64,000 bases of DNA from Sphingomonas aerophila (GCF_014199305.1 NZ_JACIJK010000005.1:268517-332516); one strand, 5' to 3'. Positions 34,604 to 43,610 are shown, counted from the stretch's first letter. Numbers and translations: made by a program. The notes: a model not told the origin generated them from the sequence alone.

Positions 34604-36832
34604 ATGATCGGCGTCAACCTGGCCGGCGCCGAATTCGCCACCAACGCCGTGTACCCCACAACCGCGGAGATCGACTACTTCGCATCAAAGGGAATGGGGG
34701 TCATCCGCCTCCCCTTCAAATGGGAACGGCTGCAACCCACCCAGAACGGCCCCTTGGATCAGGCGGAGCTGGCCCAGATCAAGGCGGTAGTCGATTACGC
34801 CGGCAGCAAGGGCATCAACGTCGTTCTCGACGTCCACAATTTCGGTTCTGGCTACGGCAACGTCATCGGCAGCGCCGCCACCCCCGATACGGCCTTTGCC
34901 GACCTGTGGGGAAAGCTCGCGACCACTTTCAGGGACAGTTCGCAGGTCCTGTTCGGGCTGATGAACGAGCCCAATTCCCAGTCATCGAGCCAATGGGTCC
35001 TTTCCGCCAACGCTGCCATCGCCGCGATCCGCGATGCCGGCGCCGAACAGCGCATCCTTGTGCCAGGGGCCTATCATACGGGCGCGCATGACTGGATTTC
35101 GTCCGACAACGATACCGTGGTCGGCGCGGGCGTGGTGGATCCGCTCAACAATTACAGCTTCGAGGTGCACCAGTATCTCGACGCCAATAATTCCGGGACG
35201 AGCCGCACCGTCGCGTCGGAGGACGTCGGGGTGAGACGGCTCGCCGCCGTCACCCAATGGGCGATCGACACCGGCCACACCCTGTTCCTGGGCGAGTTCG
35301 GCGTGTCCAACGATCCCACCGCGGTCGTCGCGCTCGATCGCATGCTGCAGTTCATGGAGCAGAACGCCGCCGTGTGGGTCGGCGCGACCTATTGGGCGGC
35401 GGGGCCGAGCTGGGGCGATTACATGTACTCGGTAGAGCCGGACAACCTGGCGAACCCGGTCGACAAGGTTCAGTTGGACGTTCTCGAGAAATACGACCTC
35501 GACCCCAGCACGCCCGTTCCGGACATCAGCCCGCCCCCACCACTGCCCGACGGGATCGCGATGACGCGCGCGATCGATGCCCCGTCCGTGATCAACGAGG
35601 GGGAGGCGATGCAGCTGACCTTCTCGGTCAGGAATGCGGTCGCCGGCCAGACCTTCGACTTCTGGCAGCAAAGCGCCATCGACGCGGAGGATTTCGAGCA
35701 CAGCCTGGCGGCGGACTTCGCGGCCGCCCTGCCGGCAGGCGCGACCTATACGGAGATCACGCCGCTGCGCGGCACGATTACCCTGGCGCCGGGCACGTAC
35801 AGCTTCACCCTGAGCCGCCAGACCCGGATCGACGGCGTGGTCGAGTTGATCGACAAGGCGTCCTGGGCCGAGGGCAACCAGGAAAACACCGACATCCGGA
35901 TCGGCAGCTTCACGGGCGGCCTGAAACTCGTCAGCGAGTCCGCAATCACTAACTGGGTGACCGATCGCCCGTATGCCGATCCAAGCCCACCCTCGCCGAT
36001 GCCGGGGTCGGTATCCGGAACGGCTGCGGCGGACGTACTGAACGGTACGGCAGCAGCAGACTCCCTGTACGGCCTCGCCGGCAACGACACCCTGAATGGC
36101 CTTGGCGGCAACGATCGCCTCGTCGGTGGCGGCGGCAATGACCGGCTGGACGGCGGCGCCGGCGCGGACGAAATGTGGGGGGAGGCGGGCAACGACACCT
36201 ATTCCGTCGATGACCCGGGCGACCAGGTGTATGAAGGGTTCGGCGGCGGCACCGACACGGTTCAAAGCACGATCAGCTATCACCTGGGCGACAATGTCGA
36301 GAACCTGCTGTTGCGGACGGGCGCGGGCATCGATGGCACCGGGAATGCGCTGAGGAACCGGATCGAAGGCAATTCAGGCAACAACAGGCTGGTCGGCAAT
36401 GCCGGCGACGACACGCTTCTCGGCGGTGGTGGCAACGACATCCTGATCGGCGGGATCGGGCAGGATGTGCTGACTGGCGGCGCCGGGTCCGACCTGTTCG
36501 TGTTCGACGTGCCCCACGATACCGCGGCCGATCAGGTCACCGACTTCGCGCCCGGCATCGACCGTGTCGGGATCGACTCGCTCGCGTTCGGCCTTGGCAT
36601 CGGTTTCGGCATGGCAGGCGGCGGGTCGCTGGATCCCGACTGGTTCGCGGCCGGAGGCAGCGCTACCGCAGGGCATGGCCAATTCGTCTTCGATGCACCC
36701 AGCGCGACCCTGTTCTGGGATGCGGACGGGTTGGGCCCTGACCGGCCAACTGCGCTGGCCGTGTTCAAGCCCGGCGTGGTCCTAAACTCGCCGATTTCGC
36801 CGTGTTGGGTGAGGGCGTCTCGCGCGACGTGA
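34604..36832 (+). CDS. GH5 glycosidase with RTX repeats, part 1 of a frameshifted gene
   Basis: Residues 1-300 form a GH5 (cellulase-type) TIM barrel with no signal peptide. The acid/base is in GLMNEPN (Glu122), the nucleophile in FLGEFG (Glu231), and the substrate-binding VLDVHNFGSGYGN at about 74-86. A beta-sandwich module lies at ~320-450. RTX calcium-binding repeats (GGxGxDxLxGGxGND type) occupy about 478-625. Near residue 727 the frame breaks: conserved sequence continues one base earlier as LADFAVLGEGVS. The last 15 residues printed here are therefore out of frame. RTX repeats plus no signal peptide indicate type I secretion. See parts 2 and 3. Confidence 0.85.
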   Translation: MIGVNLAGAEFATNAVYPTTAEIDYFASKGMGVIRLPFKWERLQPTQNGPLDQAELAQIKAVVDYAGSKGINVVLDVHNFGSGYGNVIGSAATPDTAFADLWGKLATTFRDSSQVLFGLMNEPNSQSSSQWVLSANAAIAAIRDAGAEQRILVPGAYHTGAHDWISSDNDTVVGAGVVDPLNNYSFEVHQYLDANNSGTSRTVASEDVGVRRLAAVTQWAIDTGHTLFLGEFGVSNDPTAVVALDRMLQFMEQNAAVWVGATYWAAGPSWGDYMYSVEPDNLANPVDKVQLDVLEKYDLDPSTPVPDISPPPPLPDGIAMTRAIDAPSVINEGEAMQLTFSVRNAVAGQTFDFWQQSAIDAEDFEHSLAADFAAALPAGATYTEITPLRGTITLAPGTYSFTLSRQTRIDGVVELIDKASWAEGNQENTDIRIGSFTGGLKLVSESAITNWVTDRPYADPSPPSPMPGSVSGTAAADVLNGTAAADSLYGLAGNDTLNGLGGNDRLVGGGGNDRLDGGAGADEMWGEAGNDTYSVDDPGDQVYEGFGGGTDTVQSTISYHLGDNVENLLLRTGAGIDGTGNALRNRIEGNSGNNRLVGNAGDDTLLGGGGNDILIGGIGQDVLTGGAGSDLFVFDVPHDTAADQVTDFAPGIDRVGIDSLAFGLGIGFGMAGGGSLDPDWFAAGGSATAGHGQFVFDAPSATLFWDADGLGPDRPTALAVFKPGVVLNSPISPCWVRASRAT
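36035..36478 (+). repeat. RTX nonapeptide repeat block 1
   Basis: Codes for stacked hemolysin-type calcium-binding repeats such as LAGNDTLNGLGGNDRLVGGG, GNDRLDGGAGADEMWG and later GDDTLLGGGGNDILIGG. They fold as a parallel beta-roll outside the cell, where calcium is abundant. The two halves of the block are separated by a DTVQSTISYHLGDNVENLLL spacer typical of sphingomonad RTX proteins. Confidence 0.85.
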
Positions 36833-38490
36833 CGGGGCCGACCGCGGTGGCGGCTGTCACCGACCTGACGAGCCCGGTCGCGGCCCATCAGGTAGAGGTC
36901 ACCTATGTCGACACGGGAACGGGCATCGACCTCGCGTTGATCGGCGTCGAGGACCTGCTGGTTTCGGGGCCGACCAATGTGGCCGTCGAAGCGGTGTCGC
37001 TCGTGACCAACTTCGACGGATCGGTCACGGCCACCTATCGGCTCGGATCGACCGATGGGTTCAATGACGCGGACAATGGAACCTACACCATCGCCCTGGC
37101 CGCCGATGCCGTGACCGATCACGCCGGCAATGGCGTGGGCGGGGCGCCGTCGCTTGCGAGCTTCGCCGTCAACATCGCCCCGCCCTGGTCCGCGGGCGGG
37201 ATCGTCGCGGCGATAAATGCGGGCGGAGGCAGCTATGTTTCCGGCGCGACGACCTACGCCCCGGACACGGCATCCAGCCCGATCGCCTCCCTTATCGGCC
37301 CCGCCAAGATCACCAGCTTCACCAGCCAGATCGCGGGAACGGACGACGACTCCCTTTACCAGACCTACCGATACGGGAAGAGCTTTGGTTACGACATCGC
37401 CGGGCTCGCGGCCGGGGATTATCTGGTCGAATTGAGCTTCGCGGAGTCATACTGGACCGCGCCCGGCAAGCGTGTCTTCGACATTTTGGCCGAGGGACAG
37501 GAGATCGTGTCCGACCTCGACATCTATTCGGCCAGCGGCGGCAAGAACGTAGCACTCGACCTGTCCAGAGTGGTCACCGTGACCGACGGCACGCTGAACC
37601 TGCGTTTTGACGCGAGTGGAGCAGACGACAGGGACAATGCGCTGATCGGCTCGTTCGTCATCCGCAAGGTGTCGGGAGCGGCGGATTCCGCGCCTCCCCA
37701 GGCAAGCGCGCAGGTCGCGGACGTGACGGTGGCCGCCACCACGGCAGATGTGATCGTCACCTATACCGATCCGGGATCGGGACTGGCGCTAGGCACGATC
37801 GGAACCGACGACCTGCTGGTCACCCGTCCCGGCAATATTTCCGTCGAGAGCGTGTCGGTGCAGGTGCTGGGGAACGGCACGGTGGCGGCCACCTACAGGC
37901 TGGTCTCGCCAGGTGGCTTCACGGCGGCCGACAATGGCCAGCACCTGATCACCCTGGTCCCCGGAAGCGCCAGGGACCAGGCGGGCAACACAGTGGATCA
38001 TGCCGTCGACCTCGGCAGCTTTGCCGTGTCGATCGAGGCGAGCCAGATCAACGAGATCAGCGGCACCAGCGACGCGGACGCGCTGAACGGAACCGCTGCT
38101 GCTGACCATATCGTCGGCCTTGGCGGAAACGATGTCCTGAACGGCCTTGGCGGCGACGACATACTCGATGGTGGTGCGGGGAACGACAAGCTGAACGGCA
38201 ATGCCGGTGCCGACCTGATGCGTGGCGGCGCTGGCAACGACACCTATTTCGTCGACAATGCCGGCGATGTGCTGGTCGAGGAGGCTGGCGGCGGCACCGA
38301 CACGGTCAACAGCGACATCTCGTTCCAACTGGGGCCGAGATCGAGAACCTGGTCCTGCGAACCGGGGCCAGCCTCAACGGAACGGGCAACGCGTCGGACA
38401 ACCGACTGGAGGGCAACTCCGGCGCCAACATCCTGTCCGGCCTGGGCGGCAACGACGTTCTGTTCGGCAAGGGCGGCAGCGACATTTTGA
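36802..38490 (+). CDS. GH5/RTX gene part 2: Ig-like, malectin-like and RTX modules
   Basis: Continuation in the frame one base back. It begins VLGEGVSRDVTGPTAVAAVT (the GTG at 36802 is an internal codon, not a real start). Order: an Ig-like module; a malectin/CBM57-like carbohydrate-binding module (INAGGGSYVSGATTYAPDTA to DNALIGSFVIRKVSG); a second Ig-like module (VADVTVAATTADVIVTYTDP); and a second RTX block from NGTAAADHIVGLGGND. After DISFQLG at about 38331 the frame breaks again. The final ~50 residues (PRSRTWSCEPGP onward) are out-of-frame readthrough. Confidence 0.75.
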   Translation: MLGEGVSRDVTGPTAVAAVTDLTSPVAAHQVEVTYVDTGTGIDLALIGVEDLLVSGPTNVAVEAVSLVTNFDGSVTATYRLGSTDGFNDADNGTYTIALAADAVTDHAGNGVGGAPSLASFAVNIAPPWSAGGIVAAINAGGGSYVSGATTYAPDTASSPIASLIGPAKITSFTSQIAGTDDDSLYQTYRYGKSFGYDIAGLAAGDYLVELSFAESYWTAPGKRVFDILAEGQEIVSDLDIYSASGGKNVALDLSRVVTVTDGTLNLRFDASGADDRDNALIGSFVIRKVSGAADSAPPQASAQVADVTVAATTADVIVTYTDPGSGLALGTIGTDDLLVTRPGNISVESVSVQVLGNGTVAATYRLVSPGGFTAADNGQHLITLVPGSARDQAGNTVDHAVDLGSFAVSIEASQINEISGTSDADALNGTAAADHIVGLGGNDVLNGLGGDDILDGGAGNDKLNGNAGADLMRGGAGNDTYFVDNAGDVLVEEAGGGTDTVNSDISFQLGPRSRTWSCEPGPASTERATRRTTDWRATPAPTSCPAWAATTFCSARAAATF

Positions 38491-38516
38491 CGGGCGGCGG
38501 GGGGAGCGACCAGTTC
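38068..38516 (+). repeat. RTX nonapeptide repeat block 2
   Basis: Encodes GLGGNDVLNGLGGDDILDGG, AGNDKLNGNAGADLMRGG and, after the second frame break, GLGGNDVLFGKGGSDILTGG. With block 1 it gives the protein two separate calcium-binding beta-rolls, the second directly before the C-terminal secretion domain. Confidence 0.8.
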
Positions 38517-38816
38517 GTCTTCGACACGGTGCCCGGGGCCGGGAACGTGGACACGCTTACCGACTTCGAGAGCGGCACCGACAGGATCGTCCTTGAAAAC
38601 GCCGTTTTTCAGGCGCTGGGCGCCAATGGTGCCCTGTCGGCAACGATGTTCGAGATCGGAGCAGTCGCGACTCGACCCGATACGCACGTCCTCTTTGACC
38701 CGACCACCGGCGTGATCAGCTACGATGCGGACGGTAGTGGCGCAGTCGCTGCGGTGGCGTTCGCCCTCTTGCCGTTCGGCGTGACGGTGAACGCGTCCGA
38801 TTTCCTGATTATCTGA
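38334..38816 (+). CDS. GH5/RTX gene part 3: last RTX repeats and secretion domain
   Basis: In the third frame (codons from 38334) the sequence reads AEIENLVLRTGASLNGTGNA and completes the RTX repeats. It then follows the serralysin-type C-terminus: GGGGSDQFVFDTVPGAGNVD, TLTDFESGTDRIVLEN, VISYDADGSGAVAAVAFALL and a final ASDFLII. That hydrophobic end is the usual uncleaved type I secretion signal. Internal ATG/GTG codons such as 38487 are not likely real starts. The sequence makes sense only as the end of the upstream gene. Confidence 0.75.
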   Translation, partial: AEIENLVLRTGASLNGTGNASDNRLEGNSGANILSGLGGNDVLFGKGGSDILTGGGGSDQFVFDTVPGAGNVDTLTDFESGTDRIVLENAVFQALGANGALSATMFEIGAVATRPDTHVLFDPTTGVISYDADGSGAVAAVAFALLPFGVTVNASDFLII

Positions 38817-38830
38817 CTTCGCCCCCAGCG

Positions 38831-38858
38831 GAGCGTCTGTTCCGCTTACGAGACGCTC
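38831..38858. terminator. Hairpin after the GH5/RTX gene
   Basis: An 8-base stem GAGCGTCT/AGACGCTC around a 12-base loop, starting 14 bases after the last stop. There is no clear T-run, so termination is possible but not certain. Confidence 0.5.
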
Positions 38859-38931
38859 TGTCCAAACTGCGCGGCTTATCGCCCATCGCCGGATCGCTAC
38901 CTTGCCTTCAGTCGAACAGATGGAGGCGGTC

Positions 38932-39582
38932 ATGGCGAACTCATCACCCGTAGCACGAAAGATCCTGGTCCTCGGTGCAAGCGGCGGGACAGGCCGGCTG
39001 ATCGTTGCCGACGCTCTTTCGCGCGGCCATCAGGTCACCGCCCTTGTCCGCTCGCCGGACAAGGTGGACCTGAAGGGAGCCCGGATCGTGACCGGCGACG
39101 CCCGCGACGAGGCGTCGTTGCGTCAGGCGCTTGCAGGCCAGAACGCCGTGGTGAGCGCGCTCGGCACACCGGCGAGCCCGTTTCGTGAGGTGACCACCCT
39201 CTCGACCGCGACACGGGCGCTGATCGCCGCGATGAAGGCCGAAAGCGTGTCGCGGCTGGTGGCCATCACCGGCATCGGCGCCGGGAACAGTGCGGGGCAC
39301 GGCGGCTTCCTGTTCGACCGGCTGGTCTTTCCTCTGCTGCTGGCCCGCGTCTACGCCGACAAGAACCGGCAGGAGGCGCTGGTCCGCAACAGCGGGCTCG
39401 ACTGGGTGCTCGTTCGTCCCGCCGTTCTCAACAACAAGCGTGGCCGCCGCTCGGTTCGCGCGATCGAGGACCTGTCCGGATTTCATGGCGGCACGATCGC
39501 GCGGGAGGATGTCGCGCGCTTCGTGGTCGATCAAGTCGCGGACGACACATGGGTCCATCGCGCGCCGTTGATCGCGTGGTGA
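38932..39582 (+). CDS. NmrA-like NAD(P)-binding oxidoreductase (first copy)
   Basis: A 216-residue SDR-type atypical reductase. Rossmann motif ILVLGASGGTGRLIVADALS near the N-terminus, then the NADPH-selective VTALVRSPDK and conserved RPAVLNNK late in the chain. Members reduce flavins, biliverdin or quinones, or are redox sensors; the substrate is unknown. ATG at 38932 sits 5 bases after GGAGG, which decides against the start at 38902. It converges on the LysR gene. A second, different NmrA-like gene lies just beyond LysR. Confidence 0.85.
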   Translation: MANSSPVARKILVLGASGGTGRLIVADALSRGHQVTALVRSPDKVDLKGARIVTGDARDEASLRQALAGQNAVVSALGTPASPFREVTTLSTATRALIAAMKAESVSRLVAITGIGAGNSAGHGGFLFDRLVFPLLLARVYADKNRQEALVRNSGLDWVLVRPAVLNNKRGRRSVRAIEDLSGFHGGTIAREDVARFVVDQVADDTWVHRAPLIAW

Positions 39583-39618
39583 ACGGCGCCGCGATCGGAG
39601 GCGCTTCAGGCGGACGGC

Positions 39619-40509
39619 TCACCTGCCGATAAAGGCGGCGAGTTCGTCCGGCGTCCCGTTGGGAAAGGCGCGTTTCAGGTGATCGAGAAACGCCGACACG
39701 CGCGCGCTGAGCAGTCGCCGCGTGGGGTAAAGCGTCCACAGTGCGATCTCCGGCGCGTCCACCTCGCCCCACTCCACCAGCGTTCCATCGGCCAGATCGT
39801 GACTGACCAGGGAAATTGGCAGTCGCGCCGCGCCCACCCCCGTCCGCACCGCGTCGCGAACCATGATAAGCGATGACAGGGTGAGCACCGGCTCGATCCC
39901 GATACGCTCCTGACCGGCCGGCGCCTTCACCAGCCACGGCCCGCGCTCCCCGCCCGCCCGCACCACGGCAGGCGCGGCGACGCCGTTTTCAGGCCTCACC
40001 AGCCTCGGCCCCGCGACCACCACCAACCGATCCCGCAGAAAGGCGCGGCCGACCAGGCTCTCGTCCGGATCGGGGTTGACGCGGATGACGAGATCGAAGC
40101 CGTCCTCGACCATGTCCACCGCACGGTCTTCCGTGGTCACGTCGAGCCACACCTCCGGGTAGCGGAGGGCGAAATCGGCGGCAAGCCTGCCCATCGCGGT
40201 CTGGCAGAACAGCAGCGGCGCGCTGATCCGCAGCCGCCCTCGCGGTCGCTCACCGCCCGAGGCGATGGCGGCAGCGGTTTCCTCCAGATCCGTGAGAAGC
40301 TGCCCGGCGCGCTCGAACAACGCGCGCCCTTCCTCCGTCAGCTTCAGGTCACGCCGCCCCCGGTCGAACAGCCGCAGGCCCAGGCTGGCCTCCAGCTCAG
40401 CCACACGGCGGGACAGCGTCGCCTTGGGCCGGCCGGCGGCGCGCGATGCTTTTCCAAAGCCGCCATGGCGAGCGACGAGGTTGAAGTCGGCAAGCGCAAG
40501 AAGGTCCAT
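39619..40509 (-). CDS. LysR-family transcriptional regulator
   Basis: A 296-residue regulator. The N-terminal winged helix-turn-helix includes DFNLVARHGGFGKASRAAGR, then KATLSRRVAELEASLGLRLF, the usual LysR DNA-binding pattern. The C-terminal two-lobed effector domain carries RISAPLLFCQTAMGRLAADF and ALWTLYPTRRLLSARVSAFL. It belongs to the group (DsdC/CrgA-like) often divergent from a target oxidoreductase. It is divergent from the NmrA-like gene at 40614 across 104 bases, which makes that gene its likely target. ATG at 40509 is preferred over GTG at 40518. Confidence 0.9.
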   Translation of the reverse strand: MDLLALADFNLVARHGGFGKASRAAGRPKATLSRRVAELEASLGLRLFDRGRRDLKLTEEGRALFERAGQLLTDLEETAAAIASGGERPRGRLRISAPLLFCQTAMGRLAADFALRYPEVWLDVTTEDRAVDMVEDGFDLVIRVNPDPDESLVGRAFLRDRLVVVAGPRLVRPENGVAAPAVVRAGGERGPWLVKAPAGQERIGIEPVLTLSSLIMVRDAVRTGVGAARLPISLVSHDLADGTLVEWGEVDAPEIALWTLYPTRRLLSARVSAFLDHLKRAFPNGTPDELAAFIGR

Positions 40510-40613
40510 ACGTTCCACCCGTGAGACGGTGCGTCCAGATATACAGACTGTTGCCGCGAACGTGGGTCACCAATTTCCAGGATGCCAACCAGCTCAACCA
40601 AAGGAGTGCCCCC

Positions 40614-41477
40614 ATGACCATTCTCGTAACCGGCGCCACCGGTACCATCGGCCGCAACGTCGTCGACCAACTGCTGCGCCGGAGTGCGGATGTGCGCGCG
40701 CTTGTCCGCAATACAGCAAACGCCAATCTGCCGGCGGGTGTCGAGATCGCGCCGGGCGACCTGCTCGACGTGGACTCGGTTCGCGCCGCGATGTCGGGCG
40801 CGTCTACCTTGTTCCTGCTCAACGGCGTCGTCGCGGACGAATTCACCCAGGCGCTGATCGCCCTCAATCTGGCGCGGGAAGCGGGTATCGAGCGGGTGGT
40901 CTACCTGTCGGTGATCCACAGCGACATCTACGTCAACGTGCCGCACTTCGCCGGCAAGTTCGCCGTCGAGCGCATGATCGAGGCGATGGGCATCAACGCC
41001 ACCGTCCTGCGCCCCGCCTATTTCATGGACAACGAGATCACGATCCGCGACGTGGTGACCGGCCATGGCATCTATCCGATGCCGATCGGCAACAAGGGCC
41101 TGGCGATGGTCGACGCCCGCGACGTCGGCGAGGTTGCCGCGATCGAACTGGTCCGCCGCGAGCAGTCGCCCACGCCCCTGCCGCTGACCCGCGTCAACCT
41201 GGTCGGCCCGGACACGCTGACGGGCGCCGACGCTGCCGCGATCTGGTCCGACGTGCTCGGGCGCACCATCGTCTTTCCCGGGGACGACACGGGCGCTTTC
41301 GAGCAGAATCTGCGCCAGTTCATGCCAAGTTGGTCTGCCTATGACATGCGCCTGATGGCCGAACGCTTCGGGACCGATGGCATGATCCCCGACGGCGGCG
41401 ATACCGAGCGCCTGGTCGAGCTGCTGGGCCGACCGCTGCGTACCTATCGCGATCATGTGACGCAGATCGCGGGCTGA
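40614..41477 (+). CDS. NmrA-family NAD(P)-binding oxidoreductase (second copy)
   Basis: A 287-residue protein with the Rossmann motif MTILVTGATGTIGRNVVDQL. It has the NmrA/HSCARG features DVRALVRNTAN, GASTLFLLNG and VYLSVIHSD, with the substrate-loop sequence RPAYFMDNEI. Such proteins act as quinone reductases or redox sensors. ATG at 40614 follows AAAGGAGTG, a strong site. It is transcribed away from the LysR gene, so LysR-type control is likely. It shares only the fold with the copy at 38.9 kb (different length and loops), so this is not a recent duplication. Confidence 0.87.
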   Translation: MTILVTGATGTIGRNVVDQLLRRSADVRALVRNTANANLPAGVEIAPGDLLDVDSVRAAMSGASTLFLLNGVVADEFTQALIALNLAREAGIERVVYLSVIHSDIYVNVPHFAGKFAVERMIEAMGINATVLRPAYFMDNEITIRDVVTGHGIYPMPIGNKGLAMVDARDVGEVAAIELVRREQSPTPLPLTRVNLVGPDTLTGADAAAIWSDVLGRTIVFPGDDTGAFEQNLRQFMPSWSAYDMRLMAERFGTDGMIPDGGDTERLVELLGRPLRTYRDHVTQIAG

Positions 41478-41579
41478 TCACCGGCGGCCCTGGCGAGCGC
41501 AAAGGAGGGTGCCCCTCCCGTCAAAAGCATGCCATCACGCCCTCGGGCTCGAAAAGCGGCCAGAGGGGTGGAGACCGAT

Positions 41580-43103
41580 ATGGCGGGACGAACAAGCCTT
41601 TACGGGATTGCGCTTGGGGCACTGCTGGCGACCTGTCCCGTCCTGGCGCAAACGACGGAACAGCCGGCCGCAGAGCCCGCGCCATCGACCAACGCCTGGG
41701 GCGAGCAGGCCCATGTCAACGCGCCGCTGGGCAATGTTCCGCGCTTCCCCGGCGCCGGCAAGGGCGCCTTTGCAAGCGGCCGTTACCGCAACATGTTCGC
41801 CGAGCATCTCGGCAAGACACCGGCGGAAACGCACGCCAGGATCGAGCAGGCGTTCAACCGCTTCTTCCACGGCGACGGCCAGGAAGAGCGGGTCTATTTC
41901 GAGACCGGTGCGAACGCGAACAGCACCCTCGCCTATGTCACCGACTGGGCCAACAACGACGCCCGTTCCGAAGGCATGAGCTACGGCATGATGATCGCCG
42001 TACAACTCGGCAAGAAACGCGAGTTCGATGCGTTGTGGAACTGGTCCAAGACGCACATGCAGGTGACAGATCCCGCCAATCCGTCGCTGGGATATTTCGC
42101 CTGGTCGATGAGCACGGACGGCTCCCCCCGCTCGGTCGGCGCGGCGCCCGACGGGGAAGAATTCTACGCCACGGCGCTGTACTTCGCGGCCAATCGGTGG
42201 GGCAACGGCACAGGGATCTACAACTACCGGGCCGAAGCCGACAAGATCCTGACCGGCATGCGCCACCGCGCGGTGATGGCGGGCAAGCCGCCGTTCCGCA
42301 TCCACCCCGGCGGGCCAGCCTTTGTTCCGCCCGCTGCCCCGTGGCCAAGCCCCAACAACCGGCGCGAAGCGGCCGAAGCGGCAAAGAAAGGCGAGCAATG
42401 GCCCCCCGCCTGGTTCGGCGCCGCTGGCCCGGCAGGCACGATGACGGTCGGCCCCATGGTGGAAGAGTCGCACAACATGATCCGGTTCGTGCCGGAAACG
42501 AACATCAACACGACCGATGCCTCTTATCACCTGCCCCACTTCTATGAGCTTTGGGCACGCTGGGGGCCGCAGGCGGATCGGGCGTTCTGGGCCAAGGCTG
42601 CGGACGTCAGCCGCGACTTCCTGGTCAGGGTCACAGATCCGAAAACCGGGCTGTCTCCCGAACGCAGCAATTTCGACGGGTCCCGGGTCATCGGCCGCGA
42701 CGGGAAGCCGGTCGAGTTCGCCTATGACAGCTGGCGCACGGTCAGCAACTGGTCGGTCGATTGGGCATGGTTCGGCAAGGACGCCCGCCAGCGGACGCTG
42801 AGCGATCGCAACCAGGCCTTCCTTTTTGGTCAAGGGATCAAGACCTTTCGCGACCGTGACACCCTGAGCGGGCAGCCGATGTCCGACCGGCATTCGATCG
42901 GCATGCTTTCGGCCACGGCGGTGGGCAGCCTGGCAGCGTCGCCTGGCCCGGTGTCGAAGGCGTTCCTGCAGGAGCTTTGGGACACGCCGCTGCCGACGGG
43001 CGAGCAGCGCTATTTCGACGGCATGCTGTATCTGATGAGCATGATGCACCTGGCCGGCGAGTTCAGGGTCATTCAGCCCAAAACACCGCAGCCGCCCGCA
43101 TAG
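41580..43103 (+). CDS. Exported GH8 glycosidase (Rex-type oligoxylanase or endoglucanase)
   Basis: A 507-residue enzyme with a signal peptide (MAGRTSLYGIALGALLATCP, cleavage near VLA-QT). The GH8 alpha/alpha-barrel signature NDARSEGMSYGMMIAVQLG holds the acid Glu131. A later AAPDGEEFYATALYFAANRW carries the conserved Asp. The sequence order resembles the reducing-end xylose-releasing exo-oligoxylanase (Rex) branch more than BcsZ, and no cellulose-synthase genes are nearby. It probably trims xylo- or gluco-oligosaccharides in the periplasm. ATG at 41580 follows GGGTGGAGACC. Confidence 0.88.
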   Translation: MAGRTSLYGIALGALLATCPVLAQTTEQPAAEPAPSTNAWGEQAHVNAPLGNVPRFPGAGKGAFASGRYRNMFAEHLGKTPAETHARIEQAFNRFFHGDGQEERVYFETGANANSTLAYVTDWANNDARSEGMSYGMMIAVQLGKKREFDALWNWSKTHMQVTDPANPSLGYFAWSMSTDGSPRSVGAAPDGEEFYATALYFAANRWGNGTGIYNYRAEADKILTGMRHRAVMAGKPPFRIHPGGPAFVPPAAPWPSPNNRREAAEAAKKGEQWPPAWFGAAGPAGTMTVGPMVEESHNMIRFVPETNINTTDASYHLPHFYELWARWGPQADRAFWAKAADVSRDFLVRVTDPKTGLSPERSNFDGSRVIGRDGKPVEFAYDSWRTVSNWSVDWAWFGKDARQRTLSDRNQAFLFGQGIKTFRDRDTLSGQPMSDRHSIGMLSATAVGSLAASPGPVSKAFLQELWDTPLPTGEQRYFDGMLYLMSMMHLAGEFRVIQPKTPQPPA

Positions 43104-43149
43104 CCAGGGCCTTTTAGGGCCAGTCGTCGCTCTGCTCGCGAGAAGCAGT

Positions 43150-43610
43150 GACTTAGGGACCGTGGCCGCAGCCGCGACCCGGTATGCGTGACCTGCTTCT
43201 CGCCGCGACCGCTCCTCAGGCATTGCGAAGCCGGCAGCTCCGATCTCGCATCATTGGCTGGACAGCAGGCACGTGGCGTTCGGCGTCGCCACGGCTTACC
43301 TCGTCCACAAGGGGCTGAAGTTGGAGGTATCGGTGTTCACCGGACCCGAACCGGACGAGGACCGCTGGGACTCGCGCGACCGAGCATGGACAGTTGGTCA
43401 GTGCGCGCTACCGTGAAATCCGGCCGCCAACCTGTCGGCGCAGGCGAGCCACGGTTTCCTTCATAGTCCCGAGGGGCCGCACCCCGATGACGACGTTCGC
43501 CGCACGTCCGCGCCCGTTCTCTGAACCTGCCCTTGGATTGAGGAACCGCAACTCGCAATCGACGCTCGCCTGGGGAGCAACGGTCGTCCGTCGGGGCATC
43601 ATGGGTGGCG
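43150..43610 (+). pseudogene. Decayed fragment of a conserved exported protein, several frames
   Basis: No single frame is open, yet protein-like sequence runs on in changing frames. First PAAPISHHWLDSRHVAFGVA, then KLEVSVFTGPEPDEDRWDSR; after a shift DSWSVRAT; after another NPAANLSAQASHGFLHSPEG; finally NRNSQSTLAWGATV. This order (HHWxDSTHIxFGV, GxEPDxxRW, LDSxSxRLTWNP, SPE, LAWG) matches the C-terminal part of a conserved hypothetical family I recall near copper-resistance genes in sphingomonads; that family memory is unverified. At least two frameshifts are needed, and the N-terminal half is absent. The remnant runs right up to, and slightly into, the ABC permease end on the other strand. 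Confidence 0.6.

Noticed and set aside
34982..36283. Minus-strand open frame of 433 codons in the GH5/RTX gene
   Set aside because: Shadow of the repeat-rich coding strand; no recognisable domain.
43188..43466. A 92-codon plus-strand open frame
   Set aside because: Its frame only partly follows the decayed gene remnant; most of it is out of frame, so it is not a functional gene.
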